From assembly GCA_937916005.1 (NCBI GenBank), contig CALGIA010000060.1, forward strand, positions 1-5,991: 5,991 bases of DNA, read 5' to 3'. The notes under the pieces were generated by a model, which searched no databases, was not told where the DNA came from, and was given only the letters and a program-made list of their open reading frames with translations. The position numbers and the translations under genes were made by a program. The DNA comes from an uncultured Rhodospirillaceae bacterium (GTDB lineage Bacteria > Pseudomonadota > Alphaproteobacteria > MPNO01). Each line of letters opens with the position of its first letter. Position 1 is the stretch's first letter. Of this stretch, positions 1 to 5,977 are shown piece by piece.

Positions 1-950
1 TTGGCCTCCGGGCCGCAGGACTCACCGGCTTCGAACAAGGCCGCCACCTTTTCCACCATAAGATTAGCGGCCTCGGACTGCATATAGGCTTCGGCGATGG
101 GGAACTGGATGCCCTGATTTTTGCCGATGGGCCGTCCAAAGACCACCCGTTCATTGGCGTAGTCCGATGCGGTCTTGATGAACCAGCGCGCATCGCCGAT
201 GCATTCGGCGGCGATCAGGATGCGTTCCGCATTCATGCCGTCCAGAATATAGCGAAACCCTTTTCCTTCTTCACCGACCAGGCTGTCGGCGGGGATTTTC
301 AGATTGTCGAAAAAGATTTCGGTAGTGGCGTGGTTGATCATGGTGCGAATGGGGCGGATTTCGAGCCCGTTGCCGAGCGCCTTGCGCATATCGACGATAA
401 AAACAGACAGCCCATCGGTACGCTTTTCCACCTGATCACGCGGCGTGGTACGCGCCAGCAGCAGCATCAAATCCGAATGTTCGGCGCGTGACGTCCAGAC
501 CTTCTGCCCGTTGACGATATAGCCGGCATTACCGTCCTTTTCCGCCGTGGTGCGTAGGCTCAGCGTATCTGTGCCGCTGGTAGGCTCGGTCACGCCGAAG
601 GCCTGCATGCGCAGTTCGCCGGTGGCGATCTTGGGCAGATATTCCTGCTTTTGCGCCTCCGTGCCGTGCCGCAGGACCGTGCCCATGGTGTACATCTGAG
701 CGTGACACGCGGCGCCGTTGCAGCCCGCTTTCTGGATTTCTTCCAGAATCGCCGCCGCCGCGCTGATGCCGAGCCCTGACCCGCCATATTCTTCCGGGAT
801 CAGCACCGACAAATATCCGTTTTCTGTCAGTTCCTGGACAAATTCCGTCGGATAGGCCCGCTCGCGGTCCTTTTCGCGCCAGTATTCGCCGGGAAATTTG
901 GCGCACAGCTTCGCGACCGCGTCGCGGATGTCATCATAGCTTTCGGTCAT
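1..950 (-). CDS. Acyl-CoA dehydrogenase (partial, C-terminus off the left edge)
   Basis: FAD-dependent flavoenzyme of the acyl-CoA dehydrogenase family, expected to introduce an alpha-beta double bond into an acyl-CoA in the cytoplasm and pass electrons to ETF. The frame stays open for 316 codons from ATG at 948-950 to the window edge. Family members are usually about 380-400 residues, so roughly the last 65-85 are missing. Visible regions: N-terminal helical domain about 5-112; middle beta domain about 116-212 with the family signature GVTEPTSGTDTLS at 119-131; start of the C-terminal helical domain with NERVVFGRPIGKNQGIQF at 266-283, the flavin-contacting Arg/Phe-Gly region. Glu242 (in MNAER) sits where isovaleryl- and long-chain acyl-CoA dehydrogenases carry their catalytic base, but the alternative MCAD-type Glu lies outside the window. 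The start is supported by AAGGGA at 958-963, seven bases upstream. It is divergent from the molybdenum-subunit gene. The substrate cannot be told. Confidence 0.95.
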   Translation of the reverse strand, partial: MTESYDDIRDAVAKLCAKFPGEYWREKDRERAYPTEFVQELTENGYLSVLIPEEYGGSGLGISAAAAILEEIQKAGCNGAACHAQMYTMGTVLRHGTEAQKQEYLPKIATGELRMQAFGVTEPTSGTDTLSLRTTAEKDGNAGYIVNGQKVWTSRAEHSDLMLLLARTTPRDQVEKRTDGLSVFIVDMRKALGNGLEIRPIRTMINHATTEIFFDNLKIPADSLVGEEGKGFRYILDGMNAERILIAAECIGDARWFIKTASDYANERVVFGRPIGKNQGIQFPIAEAYMQSEAANLMVEKVAALFEAGESCGPEA

Positions 951-957
951 TCTCACA

Positions 958-1004
958 TCCCTTGTTGAGCGCCTATTTTTACGCGCCCTCCCCGAATTTG
1001 GGAA
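958..1004 (-). promoter_or_regulatory. Candidate promoter and ribosome binding site of the acyl-CoA dehydrogenase gene
   Basis: Reading the minus strand, TTCCCA (999-1004) and TAAAAA (976-981) are 17 bases apart and match the sigma-70 -35 and -10 consensus at four of six positions each. A transcript would begin near 969 and have a leader of about 19 bases containing the Shine-Dalgarno-like AAGGGA (958-963), seven bases before the ATG. The ribosome binding site is convincing; the promoter is a weak match chosen by position and spacing. The imperfect dyad CCCGAATTTGGG (991-1002) overlaps the proposed -35 box and could be a regulator site. Confidence 0.35.
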
Positions 1005-1047
1005 GTGTCGCAAAATTTGGAGACAATCCGGACCGGTTTCCAATCCG
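991..1047. promoter_or_regulatory. Dyads and a direct repeat in the divergent intergenic region
   Basis: The 157-base gap (951-1107) between the divergent dehydrogenase and molybdenum-subunit genes contains three short symmetric elements. CCCGAATTTGGG at 991-1002 is a palindrome apart from one mismatched pair. TTGGA at 1017-1021 and TCCAA at 1039-1043 form an inverted repeat with a 17-base spacer. CAATCCG occurs twice in direct orientation, at 1024-1030 and 1041-1047, exactly 17 bases apart. Such elements are typical of operators between divergent catabolic genes, but each is short enough to arise by chance. I found no convincing sigma-70 promoter for the plus-strand gene; TATTAA near 1073-1078 is the best -10 candidate and has no good -35 partner. 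Confidence 0.3.
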
Positions 1048-1093
1048 CGTATTCCCCGCCCGTCCGGCATGTTATTAATCTCGTGACATGCAT

Positions 1094-1100
1094 TTGAGGA
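1094..1100 (+). promoter_or_regulatory. Ribosome binding site of the molybdopterin-binding subunit gene
   Basis: TTGAGGA lies seven bases before the ATG at 1108. The GAGGA core is a strong Shine-Dalgarno match at normal spacing and fixes this start codon. Confidence 0.75.
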
Positions 1101-1107
1101 TCGGCAC

Positions 1108-3477
1108 ATGACGGCGGAAATCCGACCTGGCTATATCGGCGCACGGGTCAATCGGTTCGAGGATGCGCGCCTGTTGGTCGGCGACGGGTCCTTCGTCGAT
1201 AACCGCTCTGTGCCCGGATTATTGCATGTGGCCCTGAAACGCAGCGACCAGCCCCATGCGCGCATTGTCGGGATCGACACCACCGCAGCCGCCGCCATGG
1301 ATGGCGTGGTCGGGGTGTTCACGGCGCAGGACCTTGAAGGAATGATCAAGCCGATCCGCGCCACGTCGCGCATGAAGGGCTATCAATCCACCGCGCTGCT
1401 CGCACTCGCCGCCGGGAAACTTCGCTATGTGGGCGAACCGGTCGTGGCCGTGGTGGCGGAAAGCCGCTATCTCGCCGAGGACGCGGTGGAAAAAATCATC
1501 ATCGATACCGAGCCCCTGCCGCCTTTGGTCGACCCGGAAAAATCGGCGGCAGATAAAGCTCCCTTGGTACATGACGACATGACCTCCAACGTGCTCGCCA
1601 TCCGCGAATTCACCCGCGGCGATGTGGACGGCGCCATGGAGAGCGCCCATCTCCGGGTCGGCGGGCGCTTCCGGTTTCATCGCATATCTCCGACGGCAAT
1701 GGAGAACCGCGCCTATCTGGCCGAATATTCCCGCGCCGACCGGTCGCTGACACTTCATTCCACGACCCAGGTCCCCGGCATCATCCGCGATGCGCTGGTC
1801 CAGATCCTCGGCATGAAAGGCAACAAGCTGCGCGTGATCGCGCCCGATGTGGGCGGCGGTTTCGGCGGCAAGACATCGCTCTATCCGGAAGAATTCCTGG
1901 TTTGCGCGCTGTCCCGACATCTTCGAAAACCGGTCAAATGGGCCGGCGACCGGGTCGAAGACCTGATGTCCACCAGCCAGGCGTTCGATGAAATCATCGA
2001 TGCGGAACTGGCGCTGGATGCGGACGGGAATATGCTAGCGCTGCGGGCCGATGTGATCGGCGATTCCGGGGCCTATTCGATCTATCCCTGGACGGCGGTG
2101 ATCGAACCGGTTCAGGTGGTCAGCTTTCTGCCCGGACCATACCGGCTGGAAAACTATCACGCCAGGGTCCGCGCCGTGGCGACCAACAAGCCCACATCGG
2201 GGCCGTTTCGCGGCGTCGGGCGGCCGATATCCACCTTCGTCATGGAGCGACTGATAGATATGGCGAGCCGCCGGCTTTCGCGGGACCCGGTGGAATTGCG
2301 GCTGCAAAATTTCGTTGGCGACGATGAGTTCCCCTACAAGACCGGATCGGGGATCGTGTGGGACAAAAGCGCGTTCACCGATTGCCTGACCCGGGCGCGC
2401 GACGCCATCGGATATGAGTCGTTGCGGCGAGACCAGGAACAGGCGCGCGCCGAAGGCCGTTGGATGGGCATCGGCGTCGCGTCCTATTGTGAATTGACCG
2501 GGATCGGGTCGCGCATATCGGCGGCGCCCGGCATGCCCATCAACACCGGCGTCGAAAGCGCGACCATCCAGATCGATTCATCCGGTGCTGTGACCGCCCG
2601 GTTCGGCGTCGTGTCGTTCGGACAGGGGCTTCAGACCAGTCTGGCCCAGGTGGTCGCCGATGAGCTTGGGGTCGCCATAGAGGACATCGATGTGGTGATC
2701 GGCGATACGGCTCTTGTCGCCCATGGCACGGGCAGCTACGCCAGCCGCAGCGCCGTACTGGCCGGCGGCGCGGCCACCCTGGCCTGCCATGCATTGCAGG
2801 AAAAAATCCGCCGCGTCGCCGCACATCTGTTCGAAGCCTCACCGGAAGATATCGAGATCAGGGGCGGCGCGGTGTCGGTGACCGGCACCGACCGGGTGAT
2901 GACACTGGCCGATGTGGCGCGCGCACTGTATTCGGAAATGGGCCGGCTGCCCAAGGAATTGCGTGACGAGATCGACAATCTGGAAGCCACCAAGGTCTAT
3001 GATCCGTATTTCGGGACCGCGACCTCGGCCAGCCACATCGCGGTGGTCGAGATCGACCCGGAGACATACCAGACCACCGTGCGCCGCTATGTGGTGGCCG
3101 AGGATTGCGGCCGTATCATAAACCCGATGATCGCAGACGGACAGGCCCATGGCGGAGTCGCCCAGGGTATCGGCGTGGCCCTGTTCGAGGAAATCATCCA
3201 CGACGACAACGGTCAGATCCTGACCGCCAGCCTGGCTGATTACATGCTGCCCGGCGCGAGAGATATCCCGCCCATGGAGGTGATCCATCTGGAAACCGAA
3301 TCCGAATCCACCGTCGGCGGGTTCCGGGGATTGGGCGAAGGCGGCACCATCGGTGCGCCGGCGGCGATCGCCAACGCCATAGCCGACGCGCTGGCCCCGC
3401 TCGGTATCGAAATCAACGAATTGCCGGCCACCCCGGAACGGCTGTTCCGCCTGATCAAGGCGGCGCGAAAAAGCTAA
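1108..3477 (+). CDS. Xanthine dehydrogenase/CoxL-family molybdopterin-binding subunit, orphan
   Basis: Large catalytic subunit (789 residues) of a molybdenum hydroxylase, a family that hydroxylates N-heterocycles, aldehydes or similar substrates with water as oxygen source. Visible in order: N-terminal Ald_Xan_dh_C-type domain (about 5-130) opening with GYIGARVNRFEDARLL; Glu199 in AMEN; Gln221 in TTQVPG; the cofactor loop GGGFGGK at 249-255; active-site loop GPFRGVGRP at 365-373; GQG at 505-507 in the second cofactor domain; EDCGRIINP from 665; GLGEGG with the expected catalytic Glu744. Length and motifs indicate an intact protein. The loop lacks the AYxCSFR cysteine motif of true aerobic CO dehydrogenase (form I) and differs from the form II AYRGAGR, so CO oxidation is unlikely. 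No [2Fe-2S] or FAD module is fused, and none is encoded in the window, so electron-transfer partners must lie elsewhere. The start is set by GAGGA seven bases upstream. The stop overlaps that of the convergent synthetase gene. Substrate unknown. Confidence 0.95.
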   Translation: MTAEIRPGYIGARVNRFEDARLLVGDGSFVDNRSVPGLLHVALKRSDQPHARIVGIDTTAAAAMDGVVGVFTAQDLEGMIKPIRATSRMKGYQSTALLALAAGKLRYVGEPVVAVVAESRYLAEDAVEKIIIDTEPLPPLVDPEKSAADKAPLVHDDMTSNVLAIREFTRGDVDGAMESAHLRVGGRFRFHRISPTAMENRAYLAEYSRADRSLTLHSTTQVPGIIRDALVQILGMKGNKLRVIAPDVGGGFGGKTSLYPEEFLVCALSRHLRKPVKWAGDRVEDLMSTSQAFDEIIDAELALDADGNMLALRADVIGDSGAYSIYPWTAVIEPVQVVSFLPGPYRLENYHARVRAVATNKPTSGPFRGVGRPISTFVMERLIDMASRRLSRDPVELRLQNFVGDDEFPYKTGSGIVWDKSAFTDCLTRARDAIGYESLRRDQEQARAEGRWMGIGVASYCELTGIGSRISAAPGMPINTGVESATIQIDSSGAVTARFGVVSFGQGLQTSLAQVVADELGVAIEDIDVVIGDTALVAHGTGSYASRSAVLAGGAATLACHALQEKIRRVAAHLFEASPEDIEIRGGAVSVTGTDRVMTLADVARALYSEMGRLPKELRDEIDNLEATKVYDPYFGTATSASHIAVVEIDPETYQTTVRRYVVAEDCGRIINPMIADGQAHGGVAQGIGVALFEEIIHDDNGQILTASLADYMLPGARDIPPMEVIHLETESESTVGGFRGLGEGGTIGAPAAIANAIADALAPLGIEINELPATPERLFRLIKAARKS

Positions 3478-4994
3478 TCCAGAGTGTGCAGTTCGCGGCG
3501 CAGGATTTTCCCCGATGACGTGGTCGGCAAATCATCGACGATCTGAATTTCACGCGGGACTTTATAGGCCGCGAGATGTACGCGGCAATAATCCGTGATG
3601 TCGTTCGGCGTCGCCACCGCGCCGGGTTTCAGCACCACATATCCCTTGGCGATTTCGCCCTTGTCCTCGTCCGCCTTGCCGCCGACGCCGACCATGGCGA
3701 CTGCGGGGTGGCCGGAAATCACGCGCTCGATCTCGGCCGGATAGATATTGAAGCCGGCGGTCAGGATCATGTCCTTCTTGCGGTCGACAATATAGAAATA
3801 GCGGTCCACATCCATCTTGGCCAGATCGCCTGAATGCATCCAGCCATCGGGTTCGATAGCCTCGCGAGTCGCCTGCTCATTGCCATAATAGCCCAACATG
3901 ACCAATGGGCCGGAAACCATCAACTCTCCGACCTCGCCCACCGGCATTTCCTTCGACGCATCTTCCGCATCGACGATCTTGGCGCGGAAATACAGCATCT
4001 CAACCCCGACCGAGCCGAGCCGGTTTTCGCCATAGCCATGCTGCATGAGCCCGGGACCGGCCAGTTCGGTCATGCCCCAAAGCTCGAAAATCTCGCACCC
4101 CGCCCGGCTTGTCCATTCCTCGGATTTCGCGGCGGGCATCGTCTGGCCGCCGACCACACAGCGGGTCAGGGAAGACAAATCGTAGCTGTCGAATTCCGGG
4201 TCGGCGAGCATGTAGAAATACATGGTCGGCACGCCGTCCATGATAGTGACCTTATGGGCCTGAACCGCTTCCAATGACTTGGCCGCATCGAACCGTTCCA
4301 GCATCACGAAGGTGATGCCGAACAGGAAACACAAGTTCATCACCGCCGCGCCATAGACGTGGGCCAGCGGCAAGGCGGTCATCTGCACGTCATGCTCGGT
4401 GCGCATGTTCATGGCCGCGGTGATCGCGGCATTGAGCACCACGTTTCGGTGGCTCAGCATGGCGCCCTTGGGAAACCCGGTGGTGCCGGACGTATAGCAG
4501 ATCGTGGACAGCTCGCCCGCATCGATTTTCACCGGGACGAATTCATCCGCGCCCGTCCGGGCCATTTCGTTGAACGACGCCGCGCCGTCCAGTGTCTCGT
4601 CGCCGAAGACGATGATTTCCTTGAGATCGGTTTCCTGTTTGAGGCCCAGGATCGGCGCCGCGCGTTGGGCGGTGGTGAACAATGCCGCCGCGCCGCAATC
4701 CTTGACGACAAAACCGACTTCTTCCGGCGTCAACATGACGTTGATCGGGTTGATCACCGCGCCCAGCTTGGCCGTGGCATAGTAGCTGACGACCCATTCC
4801 CAGCTGTTCTGGGCATAAAGCGTAACCCGGCCCCCCGGTCCGATTCCCCTGGCGCGCAAACTGTTGGCGAGCCGGTTGGTCAGGGTTTCCAGCTCGTTGA
4901 AGGTGAAACTCCTGCCGCCGAAAACAAGCGCGGTTTTGTCGCCGAATTTTTCAGCCGCTTCGGGAAGAATCTGTCCGATTGTTTTTTGCAACAT
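3474..4994 (-). CDS. AMP-forming acyl-CoA synthetase (class I adenylate-forming, FadD-like)
   Basis: Predicted cytoplasmic acid:CoA ligase (506 residues) that adenylates a carboxylic acid with ATP and transfers it to CoA. All ANL-superfamily core motifs are present: the P-loop YTSGTTGFPKG at 167-177, LPLAHVYG around 208-215, ELWGMTE at 304-310, GWMHSGD at 384-390, the hinge region DRKKDMILTAGFNIYPAEIE at 404-423, and the C-terminal catalytic Lys496 in TTSSGKILRR. It appears intact and of normal length. I chose ATG at 4992-4994 because the family N-terminus (MLQKTIGQILPEAAEKFGDKTALVF) starts there. An in-frame ATG at 5048 would add 18 atypical residues overlapping the upstream gene. The chosen start is four bases after the MBL-fold stop and has only a weak, distant GGA as ribosome binding site, suggesting translational coupling. 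The exact acid substrate cannot be read from the sequence; fatty, aryl or terpenoid-type acids are all possible. Confidence 0.95.
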   Translation of the reverse strand: MLQKTIGQILPEAAEKFGDKTALVFGGRSFTFNELETLTNRLANSLRARGIGPGGRVTLYAQNSWEWVVSYYATAKLGAVINPINVMLTPEEVGFVVKDCGAAALFTTAQRAAPILGLKQETDLKEIIVFGDETLDGAASFNEMARTGADEFVPVKIDAGELSTICYTSGTTGFPKGAMLSHRNVVLNAAITAAMNMRTEHDVQMTALPLAHVYGAAVMNLCFLFGITFVMLERFDAAKSLEAVQAHKVTIMDGVPTMYFYMLADPEFDSYDLSSLTRCVVGGQTMPAAKSEEWTSRAGCEIFELWGMTELAGPGLMQHGYGENRLGSVGVEMLYFRAKIVDAEDASKEMPVGEVGELMVSGPLVMLGYYGNEQATREAIEPDGWMHSGDLAKMDVDRYFYIVDRKKDMILTAGFNIYPAEIERVISGHPAVAMVGVGGKADEDKGEIAKGYVVLKPGAVATPNDITDYCRVHLAAYKVPREIQIVDDLPTTSSGKILRRELHTLD

Positions 4995-4998
4995 GCCG

Positions 4999-5883
4999 TT
5001 ATGTATCCAAAAACGAAAATTGATATGCATCGCCATGGCGATGCACATGACCTACCGATGGTGACGGAAAATGGCCGGTCATGACAAGGGTGTCTGTTTC
5101 GCAATACTGGTCGAGAAATTTATGCCGCGTGACCGCCGACAGCGCCCGGTCGGTGCACCCCACCGCACTCCACCCCGGTTCGCGGCACTGGATCGGGGTG
5201 TGAACCACATCACCGGACAGAATAGCGTTCCGGCCCGACGATTTCAGACGGATGCTGACATGGCCCGGAGTGTGGCCGGGAGTCGCCGTGAACCAGATTT
5301 CGTCGTTGAAGGCGTAATCGTCGGCTACAATTTCAGCCCGACCGGCCTCAACCACCGGCAGCACGCTGTCGTCGATGCAGCCGTCGGAATATTTCTTGCC
5401 CTTCTTGTTGAGTTCGGTCCAATGGTCGAACTCGGTCCGGCCAAAAACATAGCGCGCATTGGGAAAGGTCGGGACCCATCGCCCATCGACCAGCCGCGTG
5501 TTCCAACCCACGTGATCGGCATGCAGATGGGTGCACATGACAAAATCGATATCTTCCGGAGTCAGGCCAATGGCCGCCAAATTGTCCAGATAACGCGTTC
5601 CGCTCAACCCGGACCAGGGAGGATAGAAGCGGCGCTCCTTATGGTTGCCGACACAACTATCGACCAGAATCACATGGTGGCGGGTGCGCAGCACATAGGA
5701 TTGGGTCGCCATGATCAGCTTGCCCGTGCCCGGTTCAAGGAAACTCGGCTCCATCCAGCCACGGTGGGGCTCGATCGCTTCCGGCGTCGCATCGGGCAGC
5801 AAAAACCCGATTTCAAATTCCGGTCCCTCGGCTTCAATAATGCGATGCCAGAGAATTTCGCCGATTTCCCCCCTTAAGCTCAC
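4999..5883 (-). CDS. Metallo-beta-lactamase-fold hydrolase (lactonase/glyoxalase II-like)
   Basis: Predicted soluble dinuclear metal hydrolase of 294 residues with no signal peptide or membrane segment visible. It has the full ligand set of the fold: THLHADH at 118-124 (His119, His121, Asp123, His124), TPGHTPGH at 201-208 (His204), SGD with Asp225, and TGHFPSP with His271. Spacing and the single-domain layout resemble N-acyl-homoserine lactonases, methyl parathion hydrolase and related uncharacterised enzymes more than true beta-lactamases, but the substrate cannot be assigned. Translation starts at GTG (5881-5883). AAAGGA lies nine bases upstream, and no ATG fits as well. The gene is first in an apparent two-gene operon: its TAA stop (4999-5001) is four bases from the synthetase ATG. 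A lactone- or ester-opening step that feeds an acid to the synthetase would fit this context; this is inference. The last codons contain a perfect 20-bp palindrome. Confidence 0.93.
   Translation of the reverse strand: MSLRGEIGEILWHRIIEAEGPEFEIGFLLPDATPEAIEPHRGWMEPSFLEPGTGKLIMATQSYVLRTRHHVILVDSCVGNHKERRFYPPWSGLSGTRYLDNLAAIGLTPEDIDFVMCTHLHADHVGWNTRLVDGRWVPTFPNARYVFGRTEFDHWTELNKKGKKYSDGCIDDSVLPVVEAGRAEIVADDYAFNDEIWFTATPGHTPGHVSIRLKSSGRNAILSGDVVHTPIQCREPGWSAVGCTDRALSAVTRHKFLDQYCETDTLVMTGHFPSPSVGHVHRHGDAYQFSFLDT
5026..5045. repeat. Perfect 20-bp palindrome inside the 3' end of the MBL-fold gene
   Basis: TGCATCGCCATGGCGATGCA reads identically on both strands. Allowing one mismatched pair, the symmetry extends over 5023-5048. 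It encodes His-Arg-His-Gly-Asp-Ala near the C-terminus of the MBL-fold protein and lies about 30 bases before the synthetase start. In the operon transcript it can fold as an 8-bp stem with a CAUG loop. After a six-base gap this is followed by a U-rich run (TTTTCGTTTTT on the minus strand), which loosely resembles an attenuator. Alternatives are a protein-binding site or coincidence of codon choice. Confidence 0.9.
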
Positions 5884-5900
5884 GTTTTTATGTCCTTTTC
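5884..5900 (-). promoter_or_regulatory. Ribosome binding site for the GTG start of the MBL-fold gene
   Basis: On the minus strand AAAAGGA is followed by nine bases (CATAAAAAC) and then GTG. The AGGA core at acceptable spacing supports initiation at this GTG rather than at an internal codon. Confidence 0.65.
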
Positions 5901-5912
5901 ACATTCTTCACG

Positions 5913-5940
5913 GTCGCAAGATTAACGAATTATTCGCGAC
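5913..5940 (-). promoter_or_regulatory. Dyad in the 5' leader of the MBL-fold/synthetase operon
   Basis: GTCGC (5913-5917) and GCGAC (5936-5940) are inverted repeats. In RNA the stem can lengthen to seven pairs, including one G-U, around a 14-base A/U-rich loop. The interior also holds the odd palindrome CGAATTATTCG (5926-5936). If transcription starts near 5942, this would be the first structure in the messenger RNA. It could equally be a DNA operator just downstream of the promoter. No known riboswitch class is recognisable. Confidence 0.3.
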
Positions 5941-5948
5941 GACAAACC

Positions 5949-5977
5949 ATTATACTCAGCCTACCCATGTGCGGGTA
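5949..5977 (-). promoter_or_regulatory. Candidate promoter of the MBL-fold/synthetase operon with overlapping inverted repeat
   Basis: On the minus strand a perfect TATAAT (-10) occupies 5949-5954, in an A/T-rich stretch that contrasts with the GC-rich genes. The expected -35 position (5972-5977, 17-base spacer) reads TACCCG, a poor match, so an activator may be needed. The inverted repeat TACCC-N6-GGGTA (5962-5977) covers exactly this -35/spacer zone, a typical place for a regulator to bind. The predicted transcript start is near 5942, giving a leader of about 59 bases. Confidence rests on the -10 box and location. Confidence 0.45.

Noticed and set aside
529..906. 125-codon minus-strand open frame inside the acyl-CoA dehydrogenase
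   Set aside because: It is in a different frame from the dehydrogenase reading frame, which translates without interruption and carries the family signature. The product is Arg/Gly-rich and unrecognisable.
1219..1920. 233-codon minus-strand open frame
   Set aside because: It is antisense to the conserved N-terminal half of the molybdenum subunit, with a His/Gly/Arg-rich product and no motif.
2839..3288. 149-codon minus-strand open frame
   Set aside because: It is antisense to the conserved C-terminal cofactor domain of the molybdenum subunit and has no ribosome binding site or domain.
1108..3477. Assignment as aerobic carbon monoxide dehydrogenase large subunit (CoxL form I)
   Set aside because: The diagnostic AYxCSFR loop with its Cys is absent; the loop reads GPFRGVGRP. 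The CoxM and CoxS genes are also missing.
4359..5084. 241-codon plus-strand open frame
   Set aside because: It lies opposite the motif-complete synthetase gene, encodes a low-complexity His/Arg/Gly-rich product with no recognisable domain, and is a typical antisense shadow of GC-rich coding DNA.
5071..5877. 268-codon plus-strand open frame
   Set aside because: It is antisense to the MBL-fold gene, whose metal-binding motifs are complete. The translation shows no family features.
4999..5883. Assignment as an antibiotic-resistance beta-lactamase
   Set aside because: There is no signal peptide, and the layout (TPGHTPGH, SGD, TGHFPSP) fits lactonase/glyoxalase II-like hydrolases. The operon partner is a CoA ligase.
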